Shown piece by piece: positions 29,028-39,940 of a DNA stretch of 60,000 nucleotides. How positions within the stretch are numbered: the first letter of the stretch is position 1; each line of letters begins with the position of its first letter. The notes under the pieces were generated by a model. The model did no database searches. It was not told the origin of the DNA and saw nothing but the letters and a program-made list of their open reading frames with translations. A program made the translations under genes and the position numbers. The stretch is from Mesostigma viride (taxonomy: Eukaryota; Streptophyta; Mesostigmatophyceae; Mesostigmatales; Mesostigmataceae), in assembly GCA_009746045.1 (NCBI GenBank), contig RPFO01000050.1, positions 3,865,949-3,925,948 on the forward strand. Reading direction: 5' to 3'.

Positions 29028-30655
29028 TCAAACACTGACTCTGATATCATAGGGGTTCATGTTCTGGAAGAGGAGCTGGTACTGTTGGCCAGCAGCATCC
29101 CGCAGCTTCGTGAGAGCGTCTGCTGGGTTGTCCTCATCCTCCACATGAGTCCAGCTGGAAAAATAGGTGGCCTCCTGTTTGAGGATCACCCAATCCAAGT
29201 CAGTGTGGACAGCAGCAGAGACAGATTTCTTGGTTAGAAAACTGATCACAGATTGGCTGTCAGTATAGAGATGTGAGATGACATTGCATGTGCTGCCTGC
29301 CTGGGTTTGTAGCCAGGTGAGCATGTGCTGCAGGGAACGAGCATGCAATGCAGCAGACACCACAGCACGACATTCAGCTGAGTTGCTGCTGCCAGGTTTT
29401 CTGCGGTGTAGCCTGCTGTACCAGGAAGTGAGGGACATGTAATCTGACCTGTTGGTGAGAAAAAACAGCCCTGATTCCCGTGCCCCCATCTGATTGATTG
29501 TTCTGCTCTCCATGGAGCTGTCCATGACACTGTGTATGTGGATGTCTTCCATCAGATTCAGGCCATGGAGGATGAGGGGGGGGCAGTCATGGATCAACTT
29601 CCTGATGTGACTGCATTTGATTTTGACTAGAACATCATGGGTGACCCTGCTGATGACAGCTAAGGGAGCCCCACAGATGGCTGACCACCACCCCAGTTTG
29701 CCCTGAACAGTGGCACACATGTGTAAGGGGAGGCAGGTGTGATGCAGCAGATCTAGACAATCTTGAATATATTCTGCAGGAGGAGAGAGAGAGCAGACCC
29801 ATTGATCTGGCTGCCTGTGCAGCTGCAACATGATGCCACAGAACTGGATGGGGGTTGTGCTCAATTCCACCTGTTTGCCAATCTCATATGATTCCTGGAC
29901 CTGCTGAATAAATTTTTCCACCTCAGCTCTAGGCCCACAAATGAGTTGGTCATCTCCATGCCACACAAAGAACAGCAGTCTGGACAGAGGGGGTGGGTAC
30001 AACAAAAAAGCATGGGTCCAGGTCATCATACGTGGCCTTGAGCTTTTTGAATACTTCCTCTGCTGAGTCTCTGAAAATTTTTGGGGCACTGACAAGCCCT
30101 TCCACCCCAATGTTGATGATAAGGTGGGGCTCATCAATATAAGGTTTCCACACCGCTGGGGTGTCTACCACGTACACCTTCCCTTTCCACACAGATTCAG
30201 CCTTTTCTGGGTCCCCCCTGAGGAAGGCCCTTTTAATGTCAGTGGCTTTGCAGACATAGTCTTGGCCTGCATTGAGGTTGTGGAGGAATAGGGAGAGCAT
30301 GATCCTGAGTGAGGTTTGTTGCAGCCCAGGTGTGTAGGTTTCCCCTTTTGGCAGTGTGGATGTCCCCTTTAATTCTGTGACACATGGTCTGGCATGGAAT
30401 ATTGGGGAGCCCACTTTTTGTGGTTTTTGTTTGAGAACAAATTTTAATCTGAGCTTTTTGGCTCCCTCTGGCACGTCCCATGAAGGGGTGACAGGCGGTT
30501 TGTATTGAGGGTTTTTGGGGTTGGGCAGGACCCATTCCTGCCTGGCTTGGTGGACAATGGCCATCAGCCACTTGGTAAACCCTTTTTGTGTTTTGCATTC
30601 TTGTATGACGTGGGAGATTTGGTGGGGTGAGTGCATGGCTATGTCCCACTTGCCC
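29028..30655 (-). pseudogene. pol: Element 2 reverse transcriptase-RNase H
   Basis: Copia-type RT and RNase H homologous to element 1. First segment (to about 29985): KLRLKFVLKQKP, ARPCVTELKGTS, YTPGLQQTSLRI, D in TDIKRAFLRGD, LINIGVEGLVSAPKIFRDSA. Second segment in another frame: FFVWHGDDQLICGP (HGDD motif), VQGKLGWWSAI, then RNase H signatures MESRTINQMGARESGLFF, NSAECRAVVSA, YTDSQSVISFL, NPADALTKLRD. A single-base shift near 29985, beside a run of five G on the plus strand, separates them. The 5' side joins the protease ORF across the CACTA insertion: removing 30656-36249 and two bases gives a continuous frame (AFGLGKWDIAMHSP). Confidence 0.87.
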
Positions 30656-31130
30656 CACTAGAAAAGGAGATGACCGGGCGGTAACACGCCCGGTAACACG
30701 AACGAACCCGGTAACATGCCCGGTAACATGAACGGACCCATGTTACCGTCCGGTAACATGGGTCCGTTCATGTTACCGGGCGGTAACATGGGTCCGTTCG
30801 TGTTACCGGGCCAGTTCGTGTTACCGGGCCGGTTACCGGGTTCGTTCGTGTTACCGGGCGTGTTACCGGGCACGTTCATGCTACGATGCCTGTTACCGGG
30901 CATGTTCATGTTACCGGGCCAGTTCGTGTTACCGGGCCAGTTACCGGGCATGTTCGTGTTACCGGGCGTGTTACCGGGTACGTTCATGTTACGATGCCTG
31001 TTACCGGGCATGTTCATGTTACCGGGCTAGTGCGTGTTACCGGGCCGGTTACCGGGCATGTTCGTGTTACTGGGTGTGTTACCGGGCACGTTCATGGTAC
31101 GTTGCCGGTTACCGGGCATGTTCATGTTAC
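30656..31130. repeat. Left TIR and subterminal repeats of the second CACTA
   Basis: Dozens of GGTAAC/GTTACC units spaced about 10-20 bp with CATG, CACG or GGGC between. Long frames in it (MPGN, TGHVRV repeats) are artefacts of the repeat. Confidence 0.88.
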
Positions 31131-31300
31131 TCTACACGTAAGCCAGCCATAATTTCAACGCATGCAAGGACATTTCCATCTCCATTCATATTCATCATCA
31201 TGAACCGGACTCGCCAACGCGGACAAGATAACGGCAGGCTCGAGCTACCATGGTCCGGATTCTCCCGATTTCTGGCCTGCGCTGGTTGTCTCCTTGATAA
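31131..31300 (-). repeat. Dispersed repeat R1, copy b
   Basis: Reverse complement begins GGAGACAACCAGCGCAGGCC and matches 45765-45943 and 50325-50494 with small differences. Confidence 0.85.
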
Positions 31301-32985
31301 ATGACATGTCGGTGCTGCATGGTTGACTCTCTTCGATATTACATAATTAAACTCGTTATTAATAATTAAGCTCGTTATTAATTAAACTCGTGCTCCCGTT
31401 AGGGAGTCATGGAGCATATTAATTAACATCTTGCGTTCGTTGCCTATGTACGGGATACTAGACGGGTCCTTCCAGTCCGTTTTGCTTGCCGTACGTTGCA
31501 CCGTTCAGTACGAGGCACATTGATGTACGGTTCGAAGCACAGATATGTACCGCGCGTACTAATGCCTGGCACAAAACCTTCGCCGCGCGGATTTCAAATT
31601 TGGGGAACGGGTTGTTACCTCCAAAGAAAGACGTTAGAAGACCAGGGGCGGGGATGGCGGTCGGCGGACACGGAACTGACGAAAGGCATGAATGGCGGCG
31701 GGCGGAAACATTATCGCCGCTGGCCAGTACGCCAGCGCTTGTGACAGTGCTGGCTCGGGACAAGATAGGGTTGACATGGCAGAATTCGTCTGGCAGGAAT
31801 GGTGGACTGTTAAGGTCGGGAAAAGAAGGATTGCCAGCACGGAAAACTCTCTGCGAAGTTCAGAGAGTTTCCACATACAGTTTAGATGTAGGTCCGTAAC
31901 CGAGTATGCCTGGAGAAATTCGATGTTATTCTGGTTGTTTTTTCAATGCGGCCTGGCAGTTTGTCAAGAATCGCTCAAATGAGCTAAGGATGGTGATTCC
32001 CACTACGTACACAGTGCCTCTTGTTAGGTAGCTAGGACGTCAGCCGCGATGGTATTTCCACGACAGCACCGACGAGGAGCCAATCCTGGAGGCCTCTCCC
32101 GAATCCGGCAGTATGCAGGGGTAGCAATTCAAGAGAACGCGAGCGGTAAATGGAGCGATGAGCTGCAGTGCAGACCGCATGGCAGCAGGGGTGGCAGCGA
32201 GAACCGCACTAGAAGCGGTTCTAGTAGCGACGACATGTGAGTGACATAAGTAACGAAGAATAAGCAGAGCGAGATTCTGGAGCTATCCAAAACCTACAAG
32301 GCCGTCATGGACAGGCTGTGATCGAAGAGGAATGGAGCTGGGAAAATGAGCAACGGCGTAGCTGAGCAAGGATACTTATGAGAATGGCTTGGCAGGTTGC
32401 ATTGGAAGGCCCATAGACCGCAAAAGCGGCATTCTGAGCAAAAGCTGGTTTCTTAGTATTGCATGAACTCTGAATTCTTGATTTCTTTTCCTCTTACATG
32501 CGTGGTCAATTTCATGAAGATGACCATCATGAAGTACCGTCCTTCGGCATTTTCGTGTGTACATGCCCGTTTGTTGTCAAAGCACGTCCATGCAGACCTG
32601 AATCCCATGCAGGCCCCAAGCGTCAATTGCGACTATCTTTGCAAAGGAAAAGCATCTAGACGTGTTCTGATGAAGCCAGTAAAGTCAAATGTTTCATGGT
32701 GCTTCCTCATTAGCCACATAGTTGATTAGATACTAACTTGGTTGGTCCATGCGTGAGTATGTGCGTGTTGTCATCAGTTTGCTACCTACTTTTAATTACC
32801 TTACCTACTTACTAGCTTTGTTATTGAAGGTATTTTCCTAATTTTGCACTGGAATTCATTCCTCACATCACCACTATTCTTTCACCCCTTTGCAATCGCA
32901 ACAGGAGGGACGGAGTGTTATCTTCTCCGCTGTGAGTTTGTCCCTTCTGCGTGGTAAGTGTCATAAAGTTGATTAGTCCCTTGGT
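31301..32985. other. CACTA interior, no clear gene
   Basis: Several short frames, none convincing. 31365-31430 (CTCGTGCTCCCGTTAGGGAG region) is the inverse of 51425-51475, another small shared repeat. Confidence 0.5.
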
Positions 32986-33685
32986 CCCTCACTTGCTCCT
33001 TGCTTCCTTGCATGCTTGCTTGCTTGCTGAGTTCGATAAAGCCCTTGCTTCCTTGCATGCTTGTTTCCGTCTTTGCATGCTTGCCTGCTTCTTTGCGTGG
33101 TTGCTTTCTTCCTTGATTAGGCCCTTGCTTCGTTGTATAGCCGCTTGCTGAATTTGATTAATTCCTTTCTTTATTCCCTTGCTTCCTTGCATGCGTGCTT
33201 CCTGAATGTAATCAGTCCCTTGCTTCCTTGGTTATTCCCATGCTTCCTTTGTCAGCCACTCTTCCTAGCATGCTTGCTGAATTTAATTAATGCCTTGCTT
33301 CCTTTGATATGACCCTGCCTACTTGGTTAGGCCGTTCCTTCCCTGCATGCTTGACCACTTGCTGAATGGAAGCAGTCCCCTGATTCCTTTGTTAGGCCGT
33401 TGCTTCCTTTGTTAGCCCCTCTTCCTTGCATGCTTGCAATTGCTTGCTTGCTGAATTTCAGTAGTCCCTTGATTCCTTTGTTAGGCCCTTGCTTCCTTTT
33501 TTAGCCACTCTCTTCCTTGCGCGCATGTACGCTTGCTTGCTGAATTCAATTAGTCCCTTGCTTCCTTGGTTAGGCCCTTGCTTCCTTGGTTAGCCACTCT
33601 TGCTTGCTTGCTGAATTTAATTAGTCCCTTGCTTCCTCGGTTAGTCCGGCCTTGCTTCCTTGCATGCTTGCTTGGTGAATTTTAG
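32986..33685 (+). repeat. CTTGCTTCCTTGCATGCTTG-type repeats
   Basis: Degenerate repeats of CTTGCTTCCTT, GCATGCTTG and GTTAGGCC, about 30-70 bp apart, over 700 bp. Confidence 0.8.
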
Positions 33686-34395
33686 TAGCCCTCTCTCCCC
33701 TCTCTCTCCCCTCTCTCTCTCCTCTCTCTCCCCCTCTCTCCCCCTCGCTCCCCCTCGCTCCCCCTCGCTCCCCCTCGCCCCCCTCGCCACCCTCGCCCCC
33801 CTCGCCCCCCTCGCCCCCCGCCCCCCCTCGCCCCCTCGCCCCCCTCGCCCCCCTCGCCCCCCTCGCCCCCCTCGCCCCCTCGCTCCCTCGCTCCCCTCGC
33901 TCCCCTCGCTCCCCCTCGCTCCCCCTCGCTGCCCCTTGCTGCCCCTCGCTCCCCTCGCTCCCCCTCGCTCCCCTCGCTGCCCCTCGCTCCCCTCGCTCCC
34001 CCGCTGCCCCTCGCTGCCCCTCGCTCCCCTCGCTCCCCTCGCTCCCCCTCGCTCCCCCTCGCTCCCCCTCGCTCCCCTCGCCCCCCTCGCCCCCCTCGCC
34101 CCCCTCGCCCCCCTCGCCCCCCTCGCCCCCCTCGCCCCCCTCGCCCCCCTCGCTCCCCTCGCTCCCCTCGCTCCCCCTCGCTCCCCTCGCCCCCCTCGCC
34201 CCCTCGCCCCCCTCGCCCCCCTCGCCCCCCTCGCCCCCTCGCTCCCCTCGCCCCCTCGCTCCCCCTCGCCCCTCGCCCCCCTCGCCCCCCTCGCCCCCCT
34301 CGCCCCCCTCGCTCCCCCTCGCCCCCCTCGCTCCCCCTCGCTGCCCCTCGCTCCCCCTCTCTCTCCCTCTCTCTCCCTCTCTCTCCCCCTTCCCA
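33686..34395 (+). repeat. CCCCTCGC / CTCCCCCTCG pyrimidine satellite
   Basis: Nearly pure C/T on the plus strand with single G every 7-10 bases. Possible triplex-forming purine/pyrimidine mirror tract. All open frames in it ([16 protein letters not shown]) are artefacts. Confidence 0.92.
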
Positions 34396-34979
34396 ACCCC
34401 CGCTCTCTTGTTCCTCCCGCACCCCTCCTCTCTCTTTCCCTTTCCCTTGGCTGTTGAGAAGGACTGGGGTGAACACTCCACACCGTTGGTGGCTGCCTTC
34501 AAGCAGGAAGTTTCAAGGATCAACAAGTTTTTGTGAGCTGTCTGATATGGTCACTGCTGCGACAAAGGTGAGTTATCTCGTTTTTCATGCAATTTTTTTG
34601 TTGTTGCTAGGTAAGCCGGCCATTTTCTACTCCCCTTTCTTTTGCTCTCACGATTTATCCTTGTTGTGGTTTATATGGTCCCGTTAAGTGGCATGCATTA
34701 TCACTATCCACATTAGTGCTGGAAACCATCCGCAGTGTTTTTGCTGCCGCCACCTCTGCTATTACCAACGTTAAAGCATTCTTGCTTTCTAAGCACTCTT
34801 TTTCCATCAACTGCAGTGACAAACACAAGGGTAGACATAGGCAACGACAAATTCCTTGCATGCGTGCCTTGCTCTTCACCGGCTGGCTCGTTTGCTAGTT
34901 GTCTAACAGTTTCTACCGATAAACATCACATGCAATTGTAAGGTCTGCCTTGCTACCATGCTAGTGGGTAGCAGGGTGA

Positions 34980-35245
34980 TCGTGCTTGTTCCTTGTCAAG
35001 GGAGGGATGCATGTGGAGTAGGTGGGTGGGTGTGCTTGTTCCTTGCCAAGGGAGGGATGCACAAAGGTTAGGTAGGTGCACGTGCTTGTTTCTTGTCAAG
35101 GGAGGGATGCACGAAGGGTAGGTGGGGGCACATGGTTGTGCCTCGTCAAGGGCGGGATGGACGAAGGGTAGGTGGGGGCATGTGGTTGGTCCTCGTCAAG
35201 GGAGGGAGGCACGAAGGCTAGGTGGGTGCATGTGCTTGGTCCTTG
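34980..35245 (+). repeat. 50-bp minisatellite, about five copies
   Basis: CAAGGGAGGGATGC recurs at about 34998, 35048, 35098, 35148 and 35198 with GTGCTTG(T/G)(T/C)CCT(T/C)G before it and GTAGGTGGG after it. Confidence 0.85.
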
Positions 35246-35365
35246 TCTTTTCACCGCCCAAGCGATGGCGATGTAGCATGCATTATACATTGATTCGTGC
35301 ATTAAAAATCACTTTCCTTACAAGCGGCCTTTGCCGGCTCCATCTGCCGTTGCCATTTCTCCGTA

Positions 35366-35653
35366 TTGCTTTGTCCGGACACGGTTTTTGTGTCGCAGGT
35401 CTTCCCCCGTAAAGGCACAAGCTGCCTGCGCGCGGAATTCTGTGGAGACACCTCGGTTTCCAACACGACGGCTTCCCGTACATATCGAGCTCTGGATGTA
35501 CAACATCTTCCCCCGGCGCACTTGCTCCCGGATGGAGCTTCTGTGCGGTGCCGACATCCCCGGATCTGTCCTAAGCACCGCATGGAAACAGTATTTCAAG
35601 CCACGAAGAGAAGCCACGAATTTGATGTTGACTTGATATGCTTCTTTCTGTGA
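35366..35653 (+). CDS. Possible captured terminal exon inside the CACTA
   Basis: 95 codons open; an acceptor-like TTTTTGTGTCGCAG ends at 35399. Downstream, TGTAA occurs twice (about 35680-35696), the poly(A) signal favoured by green algae. The peptide (KGTSCLRAEFCGDTSV, RTYRALDVQHLPPAHLLPDG) shows no family I know. Could be a host exon carried by the transposon, or chance. Confidence 0.3.
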   Translation: MLCPDTVFVSQVFPRKGTSCLRAEFCGDTSVSNTTASRTYRALDVQHLPPAHLLPDGASVRCRHPRICPKHRMETVFQATKRSHEFDVDLICFFL

Positions 35654-36249
35654 GGGCGTTGGATTTTTGTGCATGATATGTAATCCTGCATGTAATAATG
35701 AAATGTTTTATGAAAATGAAACTCGTCTTGCATGAGCCTTGCTGCAAATCCCATTCATTTTTTTTTTCCCCCGGGTAAATGGGTGTTAGGGGTTAGGTTG
35801 ACCGAAATGCTAAGTGAAATTCTAAGTGACATCCTGGTGACTGCAATTCAGAACGACATAACGACATGATTGTAGTACCGGTAGTGTGTAACCTACGGGA
35901 CGAATACCGGGATCGTACAGTAACGGACCCCATAACCTGACCGGTAACCTGAACGTTTACCGGGCGGTAACCTGAACCAGCCCGGTAACAAGGCCTAGTT
36001 ACCGGGCAATAACGTGAACGTGGCCTCGTTCCGGTTACCGGGCGGTAACCTGAACCGGCCCGATAACAAGGCCTTGTTACCGGGCTTGTTCTGGTTATTG
36101 CCCGGTAACCCGAACGTGGCCACGTTCACGTTACCGGGCACGTTCCGGTAACTGCGGCCGTAACCGGAACGGACCATGTTACCGGCCCCGTTACCGGGTT
36201 CGTTCGTGTTACCGGGCGTGTTACCGCCCGGTCATATGCTTTTCTAGTG
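35654..36249. repeat. Right subterminal repeats and TIR of the second CACTA
   Basis: From about 35870, GGTAAC/GTTACC units as at the left end, ending in CTTTTCTAGTG at 36249. 35654-35870 is non-coding. Confidence 0.85.
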
Positions 36250-36934
36250 CCAGCCCAAAGGCTGAGGGATGGAGGAACTGGCTGTGCACTAACTTGTCCA
36301 GATCAGGGATCTCCCCTGGTGCATACTGAGTGTTGACTGCCTTGATGACAGCATCCATACCAGGGACAATACTGGAGAGAGGGATTTTAAAGTGGTCCAG
36401 AGGAACTGCACCCACCCCTGTGACACTGAGCTCATTAGCTGAGATAAGCACCCCAGGATAGGATACAAAAGGTTCCCCCAACAAGGTGTTACCAGAATAC
36501 CCCTCCACCACCTGGAAGGGTGTCTGAATACCAAGTATAGGGAGCATCACTTGTCCCACTACATCCAGTGAGCTTTGGCCTGAGAAATCCTGCACCCGTG
36601 CCCAAAATGAAGGTGCAATCTCAAGACCAGGGATGGCTTGTGCACTGATCACACTGACCTGTGCCTGAGTGTCTATTGCCAGGGTCCAGGGGTCCTGACT
36701 AGTGCACACAGCTGAGACTTTTGCCAACCCTGCGGCCACAGCAGCTTGTTGCTTATGTGACCTGTGTAGTGCTTGCAAGGCGACTGCCAATTTGGACCTC
36801 AGAGCGGGAGGTTTGGCAGACAGGTTCGTGCCTTGGGGCTGAGCTAATGCTTCCAACCCAGCTACCTCGTGCCTGGTTAAGCAATCCCCAGGTTGTGAAG
36901 TGGGCCTGGCTTCACTGAGGGTGGAAGGGTTCAC
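36250..36934 (-). CDS. Element 2 retropepsin-like protease segment
   Basis: Homologue of residues 40-245 of the element 1 protease-RT ORF. Key motifs: LAIDTQAQVSVIS (Gln in place of Gly in the D-T/S-G-A loop), QVMLPILGIQTPFQVVEGY and LLGEPFVSYPG. It lies in the -1 frame relative to the integrase ORF, whose TGA is at 36979-36981; the -1 frame is open from just upstream of that stop. Continues into RT after the CACTA insertion (interrupted codon at 36250). Confidence 0.75.
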
Positions 36935-36978
36935 AGAGGGTGCTGTGGTGCTGTCAACAGTGCTCAGTAATTGGTGGC

Positions 36979-38322
36979 TCAGTCTGAGCTACTGCTGGGC
37001 ATGCTGGAGTTGCCAGATAGAAGTAGTGAGTCCATGCTTAAAGACTCTTCCCCAGGCACGTCTGCCATGGGAGAATAATACTTCTTAATTCTATGACAGC
37101 TCACCCTGTGACGCTTCCCATTGATATTGTGCTTGACCTCCACGGTCTTGCTGTTTTTGGTAAATCCACGGATGGTAACTGGACCTAGCCAAGTTCCAAC
37201 CTTACCAAAGCTGTTTTCCTTGTAATAGAGAACTAGCTTGATCACCTTTTTGGAATACTGGCCTGGAATGGGTTTTATCTTTTTCTGCCAGTTTTGCTGA
37301 GGTTTGTGCACGTGCAGTGTTGTACACTGTGCTATCACCTCTGGGGGATATACACCTGCCTGCAGGCCTGCTGGGATTACTTCACCCCACGTGGCATGCA
37401 AGACAGGTCTCATGTTTAGGGTGGTGCACATTTCATGACACCAGAGTGCCCTGTCACAATAGACCCCTGAAGTAGCATCCTTGGAAGGATTTTTGGCTAG
37501 TAGGGTTTTGACAGATCTGATGGTTCTTTCAATGACCCCCTGACCCTCATGATCTTCCAGCCCAGCAATCTCTATTGCTTCACACCCTTCCAGGTCAGTC
37601 AGACAAGAAAATTGTTGATCAAGCAAAATTCTGTCAACTGGGTAGAATCTGGGTAAAGCAATCATGAGTGCAACACGTAGCTGCCCTGCAGACATGCCAG
37701 GTAAGGGTTCCATGACTGTGAACCTGGACCATGAGTCTTTTAGGATCAGGTAGGGTTGGACATCTTTGTTGATGTGCATCACATCCCCCACTATCATGCC
37801 CCTATTGGTGGAAGGAGTTGCAGTATGCCATTTTTGAGGTTTGGGGCTATTGAACTGACATTCTTGACAGTGTTGTCTAGCCAGTTTTACTGCATTCCTG
37901 AGTTGTTTTCCCATGCTACTACCCCCCAGCCGTCTGGCCAGTTCCTCAGCCACTGTTTCATGACCCATGGCTAGGTGCAGCTGATGAGCAAGCTCCTTGA
38001 TATCTATGGAGTTGTCAACAGTAGGGGTTAGTGCTTTTATGTAAGGTTCCAGAACAGGGTGTTGGGAGGACAGTAAGGTTGCTGCCTCAAAATCAATTAT
38101 GCCCTGGCTGCCATCCCCAATGGTAATGAGATCATCATCCTCAAAGTAAACAAGGTGAGAGAACTCACATTGTTTTTGGTAGCGAGTCCTGTTGCACCGG
38201 CTGCCAGGAGGTCCCAGGGGATGACGTGCATGCCAGCAACCCGGGCAGAGATCCACGTTGGTGTGCAGGGAGTCGTTGTTGGGGCAGTTGTCCCGAATAT
38301 GCCCCCTCTGGAAGCACCTCAG
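36979..38322 (-). CDS. Element 2 integrase
   Basis: From the ATG at 38256, 425 codons; the frame actually continues upstream into the Gag zinc knuckle once the hAT element is removed. HHCC finger at about residues 91-133 (H94/H99, C130, C133). Catalytic residues D158 (VGDVMHIN), D213 (LLDQQFSC) and E243 (GVIERT), a D-D-29-E spacing, shorter than the retroviral 35. The C-terminal part holds KLVLYYKENSF and VTIRGFTKNSKTVEVKH, an SH3-like tail. No protease upstream; protease follows directly. Confidence 0.85.
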   Translation of the reverse strand: MRCFQRGHIRDNCPNNDSLHTNVDLCPGCWHARHPLGPPGSRCNRTRYQKQCEFSHLVYFEDDDLITIGDGSQGIIDFEAATLLSSQHPVLEPYIKALTPTVDNSIDIKELAHQLHLAMGHETVAEELARRLGGSSMGKQLRNAVKLARQHCQECQFNSPKPQKWHTATPSTNRGMIVGDVMHINKDVQPYLILKDSWSRFTVMEPLPGMSAGQLRVALMIALPRFYPVDRILLDQQFSCLTDLEGCEAIEIAGLEDHEGQGVIERTIRSVKTLLAKNPSKDATSGVYCDRALWCHEMCTTLNMRPVLHATWGEVIPAGLQAGVYPPEVIAQCTTLHVHKPQQNWQKKIKPIPGQYSKKVIKLVLYYKENSFGKVGTWLGPVTIRGFTKNSKTVEVKHNINGKRHRVSCHRIKKYYSPMADVPGEESLSMDSLLLSGNSSMPSSSSD

Positions 38323-39932
38323 CAGAGTGCAATCGTACGTTATACGCGTTATACGGTCACGGTGGAGTATAATGTATAATACGGTATAATACGGTATAAT
38401 ACGGTATTATACGTTTTCGTACGGACACACTCAGAATACTCTGATTTTACACATTTTAAGACACCCACCATCAATCCACATGTTTTTAACACTGTTTTGG
38501 ACATAATCCAAGGTTGCCCTACCCTCGGCTATACTCTATACGGTGGATATTGTGGACACGATCGATATATTGCATGTAATACTGAGAGTGTAAACGTGCG
38601 CATGCATAATTGTGTGTATGTGTATAACTGTATATATGTGGCTTTATATTGGTTATGTTTACTTGGGTGCCTTCACTTTGATGCAAGTAATTATATATGG
38701 TAAAAAGGCCAGCAATAACTAGGGGACCGTGCAGTGGGCCAGCAAGGGGCCAACATGTTAAACATGGCTAAACAGGTGGGGATGTGATAATAAGTAACTC
38801 ACATATTCTCACCTTCCATACAACAACCTTGTTTTCCAGCAGGCTGAAGAGCATGACAGGCGTCTATGAGCTCGCCAGCTCCTTGCAACGGTGATGCCGC
38901 TCCCAGGCAGCTAGGGTCCTTGACTACGCAATATAGAATGTCTACCGTGTGAAAACCTCCATACAGGAAGCGTAGCAAAGCCAGATAACTGCCCGATCAA
39001 TTCTGGGTAGCTTTAGGAAGCATGGCATACGTAGCGTAAGGAAAACCATTGAAAGCTGCGGAAAATCTGATAGCACAACTGCAACAAGTGGAGAACAAAA
39101 TAGCAAGAAAAACCCAGAAACGGCGCAAAAAGTTTCATGCCAGGTTCATTAAGAGCGCAAACAGACTGGGCGGTGACATGCGGCAAATCAACGTACCACG
39201 GCCGGCATTATTTCCTACCCAGGCGCGCAAGAAAAGCCAGCCAGCCATGGATGGATTAACCGCGGATCGCGCAGGCCTGAACGAAATCATTTTAGAAATG
39301 ACAGGAAATGGCCGCAGATCGAAGATGCTTAGGTTATTTTCATGGTGTCCGTTACTAAACGGCTCTTGCTGCATCAAAATAACCCACGAATATCGAGTTC
39401 TACCGTCGCAGGCACACATGCTAGATTATTCATCGCGGCCAAATTGTTGGATGAGACCCCCGTGCAAATCTGTACCAACAAAGGCAGCGAATTTGCAAAT
39501 AGTGCAGATCTTGCTATGAAACATCATAATAGAACATCACTTTTAACCATCGGCTTAATTTTTTCGCCTGTCGCCCGCCGGATTAGCCATATTTTAACGG
39601 AACGCACGTCGCCATGGCCACCTCCGCGGTGCGCGCACTGTGCACCACAATTTCAAAATAAGATCGCGTCGAATTGTGAAAGTTCAGACGGGTCAGTACT
39701 TATAGTAGAGATACGAAATCTGTGGCTTCAAATCGTTGCCCTGTCGTTCTGGCATCCTAGCCGCGCAAAACGTAAAAAAAACGCGGAAAACACGGCATCA
39801 TACGGTATAATACGGTATTATACGTCATTATACGCTAAAACGTATTATAACGTATGAATCATACGCTCAAAGCCAGCGTATTACGTATTATACCGTATTA
39901 TACCGTATTATACGGCGTATGATTGCACTCTG
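38323..39932. mobile_element. hAT-type non-autonomous transposon in element 2
   Basis: TIR CAGAGTGCAATC at 38323 and GATTGCACTCTG ending at 39932, flanked by a perfect 8-bp duplication CACCTCAG (38315-38322 and 39933-39940), both diagnostic of hAT. Inside each end is an array of GTATAATACG units in both orientations. 1610 bp, no transposase. Excision with one duplication restores the CCHC zinc knuckle of the host Gag (CLRC|FQRGHIRDNC). Confidence 0.92.
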
Positions 39933-39940
39933 CACCTCAG

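Larger units (their letters stand above)
30656..36249. mobile_element. CACTA DNA transposon in element 2
   Basis: Starts CACTAGAAAAG and ends in its complement CTTTTCTAGTG. The first 60 bp and the last 60 bp are inverted repeats with two mismatches. Subterminal arrays of GTTACCGGGC-like units in both orientations fill about 475 bp at the left and 380 bp at the right, as expected of CACTA elements. The flanks share GG/CC (2 bp), and excision with a 2-bp duplication restores the host pol frame. 5594 bp long with no transposase visible, so probably non-autonomous. The interior holds repeat R1, low-complexity blocks and a possible captured exon. Confidence 0.88.

Noticed and set aside
30658-31152. 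ORFs MNMPGNRHRN / TGHVRVTG
   Set aside because: Repeat translation of CACTA subterminal GGTAAC arrays.
33621-34526. Long ORFs in the C/T-rich tract ([14 protein letters not shown])
   Set aside because: Same artefact: simple pyrimidine satellite open in many frames.
30656-36249. Reading the block between the element 2 RT and protease as a separate retrotransposon unit
   Set aside because: The CACTA ends and the restored frame show that it is an insertion in one pol gene.
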